From contig CP041667.1 in NCBI GenBank assembly GCA_007361935.1, positions 1,888,501 to 1,952,500 on the forward strand: a stretch of 64,000 bases of DNA, read 5' to 3'. The notes under the pieces are model-generated. The model ran no database searches, had not been told where the DNA came from, and worked only from the letters and a program-made list of their open reading frames with translations. Shown here piece by piece: positions 1 through 7,986 of this stretch (its first letter is position 1; each line of letters starts with the position of its first letter). The DNA is from Lachnospiraceae bacterium KGMB03038 (GTDB lineage: Bacteria; Bacillota; Clostridia; Lachnospirales; Lachnospiraceae). Made by a program: the position numbers and the translations under genes.

Positions 1-531
1 ATAGATTCGTACCCAGGCTTTTCCAACCAGTTCGTTCCTCTTCAGCACGCCAACGCTTGGATCCCGGCTGTCTGAGCTGTGGTTCCGGTTATCGCCCAGC
101 ACAAAATATTCATTTTCTCCCAAGGTGATCGGTTCCGCCGCCTCTCCAGCCGTTTCCATTGGCTCCAGCCCGTAAATGTCGCTGGTCAGCTGTTCTCCAT
201 TGATATAAACATAACCTCCGGATACTTGGACCGTCTCTCCCGGCAGCCCGATGATCCTTTTAATATAGTAAGTATTTTCCTCATAACGGTAGGGAAATAC
301 AACGATATCATAGCGGCGGGGATCCTGGAATCGATAAGAAATCTTATCCACGATCAGATTATCCCCATCACTCAGCGTTGTCTCCATAGAAGAACCGCTT
401 ACGCGCGTCCTCTGCCCCACATAAGTAATGATCAGGAAGCTGAGTCCCGCAATGATCAGTATGTATACGATCCAGCCAAAAAGCTCTTTCAAAACACTCC
501 CCGACTGGCCTTTCCGTCTGCGTCTTGCCAT
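1..531 (-). CDS. lepB: Type I signal peptidase, second copy (3' end outside window)
   Basis: Membrane serine protease that removes signal peptides from exported proteins. Reading from ATG at 531, 177 codons are visible and the frame runs off the window edge. An Arg/Lys-rich N-terminus precedes one membrane segment (about residues 16-37). The catalytic serine lies in SGSSM (Ser48) and the catalytic lysine in YYIKRIIGLPGE (Lys91). The conserved GDNRNHSSDSR box is also present. It follows rbgA in the same direction by 37 bp and is a paralogue of the lepB at 1437-2036, with the same box order but quite different sequence. The product is certain. Only its last residues are unseen. Confidence 0.93.
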   Translation of the reverse strand, partial: MARRRRKGQSGSVLKELFGWIVYILIIAGLSFLIITYVGQRTRVSGSSMETTLSDGDNLIVDKISYRFQDPRRYDIVVFPYRYEENTYYIKRIIGLPGETVQVSGGYVYINGEQLTSDIYGLEPMETAGEAAEPITLGENEYFVLGDNRNHSSDSRDPSVGVLKRNELVGKAWVRIY

Positions 532-568
532 AATCTTTTTCCGTCCCTTTCCTGAATCTTTTTCGATT

Positions 569-1420
569 CTACCACATTTCGTCTGGATATTCCAGTGTGA
601 TCCTTCCCAGTCTTCCGTCTCGGAAATCATCCAGCAGGAGCCTGGCCGCTTTTTCCGTATCCAGTTGGCCTCCCTTTCCGACACACTGTCGGTTCCTGGC
701 GGTCTCCATCAGCAGTTCCATTCCCTTAAGCCCTTCTGTCAGCTGGTATTTTTCTTCCAGCGCTCCCGGATAGTGTTCCTGAAGGAATCCAGCCAATTCC
801 AGCGCCAATTCCTCCTGGTTCAAGAGTTCGTCTTTGATGGAACCGATAAAAGCCAGCTGCCGTCCCACTTTCTGATCCTCGAATTTAGGCCAGAGTATGC
901 CCGGCGTATCCAAAAGCTCCACCTGCTTATTTAGGCGGATCCACTGTTTTCCCTTTGTTACTCCCGGTTTGTTGCCGGTCTTGGCGCAGGCTTTTCCCGC
1001 CAGTGTATTGATAAATGTAGACTTCCCAACATTAGGGATCCCTACCACCATTGCCCGGACCGGACGGTTTAAAATCCCCCGTTTCCGGTCCCGTTCCATT
1101 TTTTCCCGGCAGGCAGATTGGATCACATTTTGGATGGATTTGATGCCTCCGCCTTTCTTGGAATTGACTTTGACCGCCTCAAATCCTTTTCTTTTAAAAA
1201 ATTCGATCCAAGCATCGTTCCAGCGCTCTTCCGCAAGATCCGCCTTGTTTAAAAGCACCATCCTTGCTTTGTTTTTCGCCAGTTCATCAATGTCCGGATT
1301 CCTGCTGCTTTCCGGTACTCTGGCATCTAGAAGCTCAATGATCAGATCCACCAGCTTCAGGTTTTCCTGCATCATGCGCTTCGCTTTTGTCATATGTCCC
1401 GGATACCATTGAAAATGCAT
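569..1420 (-). CDS. rbgA: Ribosome biogenesis GTPase RbgA (YlqF)
   Basis: Circularly permuted GTPase needed for late assembly of the 50S subunit. The G4 motif NKAD (about residue 58) comes before the G1/P-loop GIPNVGKST (about 127-135), and G3 DTPG follows; this order defines the YlqF/YawG family. At 283 residues it has the usual length. The start ATG at 1420 has AAAGGAG seven bases upstream. The gene lies 16 bp after lepB in the rplS-lepB-rbgA order that is standard in Firmicutes, so it is probably co-transcribed with ribosomal protein genes. Confidence 0.96.
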   Translation of the reverse strand: MHFQWYPGHMTKAKRMMQENLKLVDLIIELLDARVPESSRNPDIDELAKNKARMVLLNKADLAEERWNDAWIEFFKRKGFEAVKVNSKKGGGIKSIQNVIQSACREKMERDRKRGILNRPVRAMVVGIPNVGKSTFINTLAGKACAKTGNKPGVTKGKQWIRLNKQVELLDTPGILWPKFEDQKVGRQLAFIGSIKDELLNQEELALELAGFLQEHYPGALEEKYQLTEGLKGMELLMETARNRQCVGKGGQLDTEKAARLLLDDFRDGRLGRITLEYPDEMW

Positions 1421-1436
1421 ACTTTTGCTCCTTTAT

Positions 1437-2036
1437 TTAAATCGGCCCGAAATTCTTCCATGGAGAAATGACAAACCAGGCTTTTCCATAAATATGGCTC
1501 CGTTTTACATTTCCCACGTCCGCGTTCCGGCTGTCCTCGCTGTTTTCCCTGTCATCGCCCAGCACGAAATATTCGTCTGAGCCAAGCGTCATCGGTTCTG
1601 ATAAGATTCCCACATCATCAATATCTGAAGTCTTATAGTCTTCTTCGATCTTCTCTCCGTTGATATAGATCCGGTTCTCAATGATCTCCACCGTTTCTCC
1701 CGGAAGTCCGATGATCCGTTTGATATAATAATGGCTGTTCTCATTCCCCTTAGGCCGGAATACAATAATATCCCCCCGCTTAGGTGTGGTGGCGTTGTAC
1801 ACGATCCGATTGACAAGCACCACATCGCCATTTTCCAGTATCGGCTTCATAGAATCTCCCACAGTACTGACCCGCTGTCCAAAATACCACACCGCCACAA
1901 AGGCAAAAAGGCAGACGACGCCGATTTTGAAAGCCCACGCCCCAATCTGCGGAAGATATTCCAGATTCAAATGGAATCTCCTGGGTCTTCTCCTTCTTCT
2001 CCTTCTGCTAAAGCCAAGTTGGTTCCTTCTTTTCAT
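1437..2036 (-). CDS. lepB: Type I signal peptidase
   Basis: Membrane-anchored signal peptidase of 199 residues. The N-terminus is unusually basic, with a run of seven arginines (residues 11-17) before a single transmembrane segment (about 33-52). The catalytic Ser62 is in GDSMKP and the catalytic Lys106 in YYIKRIIG; the GDDRENSEDSR box is near residue 160. It sits between rplS and rbgA, the classic position in Firmicutes. The arginine run should hold the N-terminus in the cytoplasm. The window carries a second signal peptidase just downstream of rbgA. Confidence 0.95.
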   Translation of the reverse strand: MKRRNQLGFSRRRRRRRPRRFHLNLEYLPQIGAWAFKIGVVCLFAFVAVWYFGQRVSTVGDSMKPILENGDVVLVNRIVYNATTPKRGDIIVFRPKGNENSHYYIKRIIGLPGETVEIIENRIYINGEKIEEDYKTSDIDDVGILSEPMTLGSDEYFVLGDDRENSEDSRNADVGNVKRSHIYGKAWFVISPWKNFGPI

Positions 2037-2098
2037 AATGTCCTCTTATAAAGAAAAGGACAATCTACGCTCTGTAATTGTCCTTTTCCCAATTCCTC

Positions 2099-2446
2099 TT
2101 ATTTTACTAATTCCTTTACCTTCGCTCTCTTTCCAACGCGGTTTCTTAAGTAGTTCAGTTTTGCTCTTCTTACCTTACCTCTTCTGACTACTTCTACCTT
2201 TTCTACATTTGGTGAGTGAAGCGGCCATGTCTTCTCTACGCCGATCCCGTTAGAATTCTTTCTTACGGTAAAGGTAGTTCTTGCTCCGCCGCCCTGTTTT
2301 TTAAGAACGGTTCCTTCGAAAACCTGGATTCTCTCACGGTTTCCCTCTTTGATCTTTCCATACACTTTTACTGTGTCGCCGACACAAAACTCCGGCGCGT
2401 TTTCCTTCAGCTGTTCAGCTTCCAGATTCTTGATAATTTCATTCAT
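2099..2446 (-). CDS. rplS: 50S ribosomal protein bL19
   Basis: Ribosomal protein at the 30S/50S interface, 115 residues. The start is taken at ATG 2446 because AGGAGG lies just upstream and the protein then begins MNEIIKNLEAEQ, the normal bL19 N-terminus. A longer frame exists upstream but has no ribosome binding site. Conserved boxes include ERIQVFEGTV and SPNVEKVEVVRRGKVRRAKL. A leader of about 100 bases separates it from trmD, unlike the tight spacing elsewhere in the operon, which suggests separate control. Confidence 0.97.
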   Translation of the reverse strand: MNEIIKNLEAEQLKENAPEFCVGDTVKVYGKIKEGNRERIQVFEGTVLKKQGGGARTTFTVRKNSNGIGVEKTWPLHSPNVEKVEVVRRGKVRRAKLNYLRNRVGKRAKVKELVK

Positions 2447-2544
2447 AATGTGTGACCTCCTTAATTCATCAGACGTTCTTAATACCATACGTACCAGAGG
2501 ACCATCCATATTTCTTCACAACATGCTATATTTTAGCATACCCC
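2447..2544 (-). promoter_or_regulatory. Candidate L19 leader
   Basis: This 98-base gap precedes rplS inside a tightly packed operon. On the minus strand it starts with a perfect 6-bp hairpin (ATGCTA-AAATA-TAGCAT), followed by a conserved-looking stretch with TGGATGGTCCTCTGG and then the AGGAGG ribosome binding site. Autoregulatory L19 leaders are known in Firmicutes. That this is one is inferred from position and the hairpin, not from a covariance-model match. Confidence 0.45.
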
Positions 2545-3279
2545 TCACAAAAAAGCAAGGATTTCTTTCACCAGTTCCTGTTCTTCCTCTGTCAATTCTG
2601 CTTCTTCGAGAAGATCCGGCCGGTTCCTGGCCGTGCGCAGGACAGACTGTCTTCTCCTCCATTTCTCAATATTCGCGTGATGGCCGGACAGCAGCACTTC
2701 CGGCACCTGTTTCCCGTGCCATATCTCCGGGCGGGAATACTGAGGATATTCCAGCAGATGATCCTGAAAACTCTCAAATTCCGCGGAAACATCGTTATGC
2801 AGAACACCTGGCACAAGTCTGGATATGGCATCTACCATGATCATAGCAGGAAGTTCCCCTCCCGTCAGGATATAGTCTCCGATGGAAACATAGTCCGTCA
2901 CAATTTCTTCTAATACTCTCTCGTCAATGCCTTCATAATGGCCGCACAAAAATACCAGTTCTTCCTCCTGGGCGAATTCTTCCGCCATTTTCTGATGGAA
3001 GGTCTGGCCTTGCGGCGACAGATATACGACTCTTGGCCGCTTTCCGATTTTTTCTTCCAGGGCATGATAGCACTGGTATACCGGTTCCGCCTGCATCAGC
3101 ATCCCCGCGCCGCCGCCATAGGGATAGTCGTCCACACTGTTGTGCTTATTAAAGGCATAATCACGGATGTTTACCGCTTCTACACTGAGCAGGCCTTTCT
3201 GGATCGCCCGCCCTGTGATGCTGGTATTTAATCCGTTCATGACCATGTCCGGAAATAATGTCATAATATGAAAACGCAT
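2545..3279 (-). CDS. trmD: tRNA (guanine-N1)-methyltransferase
   Basis: Methylates G37 of tRNAs that read CNN and related codons, using S-adenosylmethionine, and so prevents +1 frameshifting. The start is ATG 3279, with AAAGGAG upstream; the protein then starts MRFHIMTLFPDM as in other TrmD proteins (244 residues). A longer in-frame start overlaps rimM and is unlikely. The trefoil-knot SAM motifs LCGHYEGIDERV and SIGDYILTGGELPAM are present. It lies 14 bp after rimM. Confidence 0.97.
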   Translation of the reverse strand: MRFHIMTLFPDMVMNGLNTSITGRAIQKGLLSVEAVNIRDYAFNKHNSVDDYPYGGGAGMLMQAEPVYQCYHALEEKIGKRPRVVYLSPQGQTFHQKMAEEFAQEEELVFLCGHYEGIDERVLEEIVTDYVSIGDYILTGGELPAMIMVDAISRLVPGVLHNDVSAEFESFQDHLLEYPQYSRPEIWHGKQVPEVLLSGHHANIEKWRRRQSVLRTARNRPDLLEEAELTEEEQELVKEILAFL

Positions 3280-3293
3280 ATTCTCCCGCTCCT

Positions 3294-3803
3294 TTATCCG
3301 ATCAGTCCGTCCATAACACGGATCTTCATCCGGCCTTTCGGAATATCTACTTCCAGGATACATTCTTTGATAGCCGGAACCAGCACTTCTCCATGTTCCA
3401 GACTGTCGATCACATAGACGTCATTGGCCCCCGTCTGGATCACATCCTTCAGGGTGCCGAACCGGCGGCCGTCTTCTTCCGCCACTTCCATGCCAAGCAT
3501 ATCGGCGATAAAATATTCATCCTCTTCCAGCGGGACCGCATCTTTTCGTTCTATCAGAAGGGGACACCTGCGGTAGCGCTCCACATCGTTAATATTATCC
3601 AATCCCTTAAATTTCAGGATCACAAATTGTTTGAAAAATCGGACGTTCTGGACCTCCAATAGGATCTTCTCTTTCCCCGTATCCAGCAATACCTCCGTCA
3701 GATCCTGAAAACGAGCCGGATCATCTGTTGTTGGAAAAACTTTTACTTCTCCCCGGATCCCGTGGGTAGATGTGATCACTCCCACCTGAAATATCTCTTC
3801 CAT
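3294..3803 (-). CDS. rimM: 16S rRNA processing protein RimM
   Basis: Assembly factor for the 30S head that binds uS19. The 169-residue protein starts MEEIFQVGVITSTHGIRGEVKV, the typical RimM N-terminal barrel, and has a C-terminal PRC-barrel with a GxLxxVxxxGANDVYVI pattern near residues 115-135. The ribosome binding site GAAGGAG precedes ATG 3803. It sits between khpA and trmD, the usual order in Clostridia. Confidence 0.95.
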   Translation of the reverse strand: MEEIFQVGVITSTHGIRGEVKVFPTTDDPARFQDLTEVLLDTGKEKILLEVQNVRFFKQFVILKFKGLDNINDVERYRRCPLLIERKDAVPLEEDEYFIADMLGMEVAEEDGRRFGTLKDVIQTGANDVYVIDSLEHGEVLVPAIKECILEVDIPKGRMKIRVMDGLIG

Positions 3804-3876
3804 ATTTATCTCCTTCTATACAGAATCGGGACAGACCTGAATGCTTCAGGCCTGCCCCTCCATGAAGGGAACTCCC

Positions 3877-4107
3877 TTAATCCATAATGTCTACGATCAC
3901 TTTCTTATCTTCTTTGGCTGCTGCCGCTTTGACCACCGCACGGATCGCCTTTGCGATACGCCCCTGTTTTCCAATGACTTTTCCCATATCAGAATCTGCC
4001 ACCCGTACTTCCAGGATCGTGGTCTTCTTCTCTTCCCTCTCCGTCACTACAACGCTGTCAGGATCGTCCACCAAAGATTTCGCGATCACTTCCACCAGTT
4101 CTTTCAT
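3877..4107 (-). CDS. khpA: KH-domain RNA-binding protein KhpA
   Basis: Small KH-domain protein of 76 residues, of the KhpA/YlqC type that partners KhpB and binds many transcripts. The GxxG loop is GKQGR within GKVIGKQGRIAKAIR (about residues 47-61). The start is taken as ATG 4107, giving MKELVEVIAKSL, with a GGGGGTG ribosome binding site; an upstream in-frame GTG would add three residues. It lies between rpsP and rimM, its standard place. Confidence 0.93.
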   Translation of the reverse strand: MKELVEVIAKSLVDDPDSVVVTEREEKKTTILEVRVADSDMGKVIGKQGRIAKAIRAVVKAAAAKEDKKVIVDIMD

Positions 4108-4130
4108 TTCGTACACCCCCAGGACTTTGC

Positions 4131-4376
4131 TTATTTCTCAATGCCTGCCGCCTTGAAAATCTTGCTGACCGTCTCTGTCGGCTGTGCACCTGTGTTCAGC
4201 CATTTCTTAGCTACTTCCTCGTCAACGGAAATCGCGCTCGGTTCACAGTTCGGATCGTAGATACCGATCTCATCGATGAATCTTCCGTCTCTTGGAGATC
4301 TGGAATCAGCCACTACGATTCTATAGAAAGGAGCCTTCTTCTGTCCCATTCTTCTCAATCTGATCTTTACTGCCAT
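4131..4376 (-). CDS. rpsP: 30S ribosomal protein bS16
   Basis: Ribosomal protein of 81 residues beginning MAVKIRLRRMGQKKAPFYR, diagnostic of bS16. The start is ATG 4376, with AGGTGAAACAA directly upstream; an in-frame GTG nine bases earlier overlaps that binding site. It is followed 23 bp later by khpA, in the rpsP-khpA-rimM-trmD-rplS block. Confidence 0.97.
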   Translation of the reverse strand: MAVKIRLRRMGQKKAPFYRIVVADSRSPRDGRFIDEIGIYDPNCEPSAISVDEEVAKKWLNTGAQPTETVSKIFKAAGIEK

Positions 4377-4445
4377 TTGTTTCACCTCCGTAAATTTCGT
4401 TTATTTTTTATGATATAAAACGCATAAATTATGCGGTATATCCTG

Positions 4446-5807
4446 TTAGAAAGGCATCCGGAATCGATTTTTCCTGCCGCCTTTTCCCAGCATTTTCATC
4501 ATCTTCTTCATCTCAGCAAACTGTTTCACCATCCGGTTGACTTCGCTGATATCCACGCCCGCCCCTCTGGCGATGCGGTGTTTCCTGGACGGATTCAGAA
4601 GATCCGGATTCCTTCTCTCTTCTATCGTCATAGAGTAGATCATGGCTTCCATGCGGGCCATGCTCTTTTCCGCCTGGGCCGTCTGTTCTTCGGTGATCCC
4701 TTTCTTCCCAAGGCCGCCCATGCCTCCCATACCGCCAAGGCCCGGCATCATGCTCATGATACTGCCCAAACCGCCCATTTTCTTCATCTGCTTCATGCTC
4801 TCCAGGTAATCTTCAAAATCAAACTGGGCTTTCTTGAGCTTCTTGCTCATTTCCTTAGCTTTTTCTTCATCGATCTCAGCTTCCGCCTTCTCAATCAAGG
4901 TAAGTACATCGCCCATTCCCAAGATTCTGGAAGCCATTCGATCCGGGTGGAACTGTTCCAGGTCAGAAAGCTTCTCACCCATTCCAGCGTATAAGATCGG
5001 CTTGCCAGTCACCGCTTTTACAGACAAAGCCGCGCCGCCTCTGGTATCGCCGTCTAATTTTGTAATGATAACGCCGTCAACACCGGCCTTCTCATTAAAT
5101 TCCTTTGCCACATTAACCGCGTCCTGGCCGGTCATGGCGTCGATCACCAAGATCGTCTGATGGACCGTCACTGCTTCTTTGATCTCCTGAAGCTCTTTCA
5201 TCATATCTTCATCGATATGAAGCCGTCCGGCTGTATCCAAAATAATGATGTTGTTCCCGTTTTTCTGCGCGTGTTCCAGGGCCGCCTTAGCGATATTGGC
5301 AGGCTTATGGTTCTCTCCCATGGAGAAGACCTCCACCCCCTGCTTTTCCCCGTTGACCTGCAATTGTTTGATGGCTGCCGGACGGTAAACGTCGCAGGCT
5401 ACCAAAAGGGGCTTTTTCCCTTTCAGTTTAAACTTGCCCGCCAGTTTGGCCGCGGTAGTGGTCTTACCAGCGCCTTGGAGTCCCGCCATCAGGATCACGG
5501 TAGCCGCGCTTCCCGGCTGGAGCTGGATCTCAGTCGTCTCAGATCCCATCAATTTGATCAGTTCTTCATTAACGATCTTGATCACCATCTGACCCGGATT
5601 CAGACCATTCATCACATCCTGGCCGACCGCCCGTTCCTGGACATTTTTGATAAAGTCCTTGACCACTTTGAAGTTGACGTCAGCGGCCAGAAGCGCTCGC
5701 TTGATCTCCTTCATGGCCTCCTTTACGTCGTCTTCTGTCAGCCGTCCCTTGCCTCTTAAGCTTTTAAATATATTCTGAAGTTTTTCTGTCAGACTGTCAA
5801 ATGCCAT
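4446..5807 (-). CDS. ffh: Signal recognition particle protein Ffh (SRP54)
   Basis: GTPase of the signal recognition particle that targets nascent membrane proteins to FtsY and the translocon. It has 453 residues with an N-terminal helical bundle, the G domain with P-loop GLQGAGKTT (about 107-115), DTAGRLHIDEDMM and TKLDGDTRGGAAL. The methionine-rich M domain at the C-terminus includes a GLGGMGGMGGLG linker near residue 355 and the RNA-binding box SRKHRIARGAG. It follows ylxM by 37 bp, and YlxM is known to stimulate SRP assembly. Confidence 0.98.
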   Translation of the reverse strand: MAFDSLTEKLQNIFKSLRGKGRLTEDDVKEAMKEIKRALLAADVNFKVVKDFIKNVQERAVGQDVMNGLNPGQMVIKIVNEELIKLMGSETTEIQLQPGSAATVILMAGLQGAGKTTTAAKLAGKFKLKGKKPLLVACDVYRPAAIKQLQVNGEKQGVEVFSMGENHKPANIAKAALEHAQKNGNNIIILDTAGRLHIDEDMMKELQEIKEAVTVHQTILVIDAMTGQDAVNVAKEFNEKAGVDGVIITKLDGDTRGGAALSVKAVTGKPILYAGMGEKLSDLEQFHPDRMASRILGMGDVLTLIEKAEAEIDEEKAKEMSKKLKKAQFDFEDYLESMKQMKKMGGLGSIMSMMPGLGGMGGMGGLGKKGITEEQTAQAEKSMARMEAMIYSMTIEERRNPDLLNPSRKHRIARGAGVDISEVNRMVKQFAEMKKMMKMLGKGGRKNRFRMPF

Positions 5808-5844
5808 TCCTATAACTCCTGTATCTTCTATATCTCCCGCGGCA

Positions 5845-6189
5845 CTACAATTCCTCTATGATCTCTCCGGAAATGCGCCGGATCTCTTCCAGGGCTTTCC
5901 TGTCTTTCCCCGCCTCGTACCGATCCAGCAGTTCGTCAATCTGCTTCACCTTATTTTTTACCGCCAGGAACCGCTCTACCAGATGCAGCTTTCCCTCATA
6001 GCCATCCAGCGTCTGGGTACATCTGCGGATCAAATCGTGCACCCCTTGCCGGCTGATTCCGGCTTCCTTGGCGATCTCAGCAGAAGAAAGATCATCCAGG
6101 ATAAATCTTCCGTAGATCTCTTTCTGGTGATCTGTGAGCAGTTCTCCATAAAAATCAAAAAGCAGCGCCTGCTTAAGAATCTCATTCAT
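5845..6189 (-). CDS. ylxM: SRP-associated helix-turn-helix protein YlxM
   Basis: YlxM/p13-family protein of 114 residues with a sigma-70 region-4-like HTH (SSAEIAKEAGISRQGVHDLI, about residues 34-53). In several Gram-positives it modulates SRP GTPase activity. ATG 6189 is chosen over an earlier in-frame GTG because the -10 element of a strong promoter overlaps that GTG and AGGTGATAAG lies before the ATG. It is the first gene of the ffh operon here. Confidence 0.9.
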   Translation of the reverse strand: MNEILKQALLFDFYGELLTDHQKEIYGRFILDDLSSAEIAKEAGISRQGVHDLIRRCTQTLDGYEGKLHLVERFLAVKNKVKQIDELLDRYEAGKDRKALEEIRRISGEIIEEL

Positions 6190-6207
6190 TCTTATCACCT
6201 GAGTGGT

Positions 6208-6236
6208 ATCATACACGAAAAAGAATGGGGTGTCAA
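6208..6236 (-). promoter_or_regulatory. Promoter of the ylxM-ffh operon
   Basis: On the minus strand, TTGACA (6231-6236) and TATGAT (6208-6213) are separated by 17 bases. A transcript would start just upstream of the ylxM ribosome binding site. It lies about 25 bp from the palindromic repeat that ends the preceding protease gene. Confidence 0.8.
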
Positions 6237-6261
6237 GTATTTTTTCTTGACAGCTTTTTTA

Positions 6262-6301
6262 ATTGGGGCCGGGGGATTTTTAAAAATCCCCCGGCCCCAA
6301 T
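6262..6301. repeat. REP-like palindrome, copy 1 (no tail)
   Basis: A perfect 40-bp palindrome with arm ATTGGGGCCGGGGGATTTTT. It contains the last codons and the TAA stop of the subtilisin-like protease and separates it from the ylxM promoter. It lacks the GGGACAGGGC tail found at four other copies. A transcript would form a very stable hairpin, but no U-run follows the GC stem, so it is not a textbook terminator. Confidence 0.92.
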
Positions 6302-7170
6302 AAACGTTCTACATCCAGAAGGCCCCATCCGTCTCCGCTTCCAGTCCTCCGGCAGCTTTCCCGCAGTTTTAGTTTTATTTCCACATTGCTCATGTCTGGA
6401 TATTTGGACAGCAGCATAGCTCCCGCTCCCGCCACCACTGGAGTCGCCATGGAGGTTCCGCTTTTTACGATATAGGGCTTCCGGTTTCTCGCGGAAACCC
6501 GATTGCAGGATATGATCTGATAGCCCGGCGCCACCAGATCCGGCTTGACTACGCAGGCTTTTGTAGGCCCCCGCCCGGAACACTCTTGTCCTCTTGCTGT
6601 TTTTGCGTATGCCCCCACGGTGATCACTTTCCGGCTGTTGCCGGGTATGGCGATGGTTCCTTGCTCCGGCCCGTAATTTCCCGCGGACACCACCACTACT
6701 ATTCCCGCGTCCCACAGCCGCTCGACCGCTTCCACCAGCCAGTTTTCTTTCTCTTCATTCAATCCCTCCCTGGCCCCGACAGAAATATTGACAACTTTTA
6801 TGCCAAATCGGTTTCCATTTCGCATAAGCCAGCAGATTCCTTCCAGAATCTGCCTCATATTTCCCTCCCCTTTCTGATCCAGAACTTTAAGGATCACCAG
6901 TTTGGCCTCCGGCGCCATTCCCGCCAGGATCCCCCCGGACATCCGTCCGTCTCCGGCCAGTATCCCCGCCACATGAGTGCCGTGTCCGTTATCGTCATAA
7001 AGTTCCCTCCTTCCTCCCACAAAATCTTTGAACGCCAGGATCCTCCCCTTGAAATCCGGATGAGGAGCAATCCCGCTGTCTAAAACAGCCGCAGTCACAT
7101 TCCGGCCCATACATCTCCCATTTCTTGTATCCGCGCACCAATATCGAACAGCTTGTTTTACTCGGTCCAT
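6280..7170 (-). CDS. Subtilisin-like serine protease (S8), cytoplasmic type
   Basis: Serine endopeptidase of the S8 family, 296 residues. The full triad is visible: Asp31 in VLDSGI, His63 in NGHGTHVAG, Ser near 243 in GTSMATP, plus the oxyanion Asn in SAGN. There is no signal peptide or propeptide, so it resembles intracellular subtilisins. The final residues LLGPGDF and the stop are encoded by the palindromic repeat at 6262-6301, so the native end was replaced or extended. It is divergent from the J-domain gene at 7277. The native substrate is unknown. Confidence 0.92.
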   Translation of the reverse strand: MDRVKQAVRYWCADTRNGRCMGRNVTAAVLDSGIAPHPDFKGRILAFKDFVGGRRELYDDNGHGTHVAGILAGDGRMSGGILAGMAPEAKLVILKVLDQKGEGNMRQILEGICWLMRNGNRFGIKVVNISVGAREGLNEEKENWLVEAVERLWDAGIVVVVSAGNYGPEQGTIAIPGNSRKVITVGAYAKTARGQECSGRGPTKACVVKPDLVAPGYQIISCNRVSARNRKPYIVKSGTSMATPVVAGAGAMLLSKYPDMSNVEIKLKLRESCRRTGSGDGWGLLDVERLLGPGDF

Positions 7171-7204
7171 GTTAGATCCTTTTTCTTATTAGAGTATTCT
7201 CCAA

Positions 7205-7233
7205 TTGATTTCTTAGTGAATTTGTCGTAGAAT
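7205..7233 (+). promoter_or_regulatory. Promoter of the J-domain gene
   Basis: TTGATT (7205-7210) and TAGAAT (7228-7233) are separated by 17 bases, about 45 bp before the J-domain gene. AGGGGAG precedes its ATG. Confidence 0.6.
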
Positions 7234-7276
7234 AAATGTGTTTCTTAGGGACAATTGATAAGGGGAGATTCTAAAT

Positions 7277-7912
7277 ATGGAAGGGAAAACTTATTACGAG
7301 ATTCTTGGGGTCTCTTCCAAAGCGACTCTGGAAGAGATCACCGCGGCCAAAAACCGGCTGGCCAAGCAGTACCATCCCGATGTGAATATGAAAAACGGCA
7401 TCGACACCACGGCTCTTATGCAGGAAGTTCTGGAAGCCTACAGAGTCCTTTCTGATACAGCCGCAAGGGCGGATTACGACCGCAAAACAGCCGGGCGTCC
7501 TGCCGTCATGCAGACTTATGATCTGCACAGCGCATCTGCTTCTGAAAATCAGGAGGATCCCGCTTTCGTTACCTACTGGAAAGCTTCCAATGCGCTTTAT
7601 GATATTGTAACAGAAAGCGATGCCCTCTTTCACCAGAAAGACGAGTCCAGCCGCATAGCCCAGCTTGCCATGCAGGCGCTCAAGCATATCATCACTCTGC
7701 GCGAGGGACAGATCCCTGAGCGCTACTGGCATCCGGACATTATGAACTGGCTGCTGTTTGCCTGGTATAAAAATCGGAATTTTACTACCACTTATCTTCT
7801 TACACTTTATGACGAACACCTCAAAACCGAAATCCCTGTGGTGGATAAGCTGAAACTAAAAAATAAATCCCTCCGCTATCAGCACTCGGTAAAAAGACTG
7901 ATCAAATATTAG
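7277..7912 (+). CDS. J-domain (DnaJ-like) protein
   Basis: Protein of 211 residues with an N-terminal J domain (about 4-66): YYEILGVSS, the Hsp70-activating tripeptide HPD in KQYHPDVN, and LSDTAARADYD. The remaining 140 residues lack the Gly/Phe and zinc-finger regions of true DnaJ, so this is a class III J protein that would deliver a specific client to DnaK. The C-terminal half is helical-looking with no motif I recognise. It is transcribed alone. The client is unknown. Confidence 0.85.
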   Translation: MEGKTYYEILGVSSKATLEEITAAKNRLAKQYHPDVNMKNGIDTTALMQEVLEAYRVLSDTAARADYDRKTAGRPAVMQTYDLHSASASENQEDPAFVTYWKASNALYDIVTESDALFHQKDESSRIAQLAMQALKHIITLREGQIPERYWHPDIMNWLLFAWYKNRNFTTTYLLTLYDEHLKTEIPVVDKLKLKNKSLRYQHSVKRLIKY

Positions 7913-7986
7913 ACCGCTTTTATTTCACACATCCTCCTCCCCCGCATATTATGTTACTGTAAATAACCTATATGGAGGACTTCAAC

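Noticed and set aside
6225..6419. Reading frames across the palindromes encoding GRGIFKNPPAP-like peptides
   Set aside because: The same peptide appears at every repeat copy and depends only on the palindrome; there is no ribosome binding site. These are translations of the repeat, not genes.
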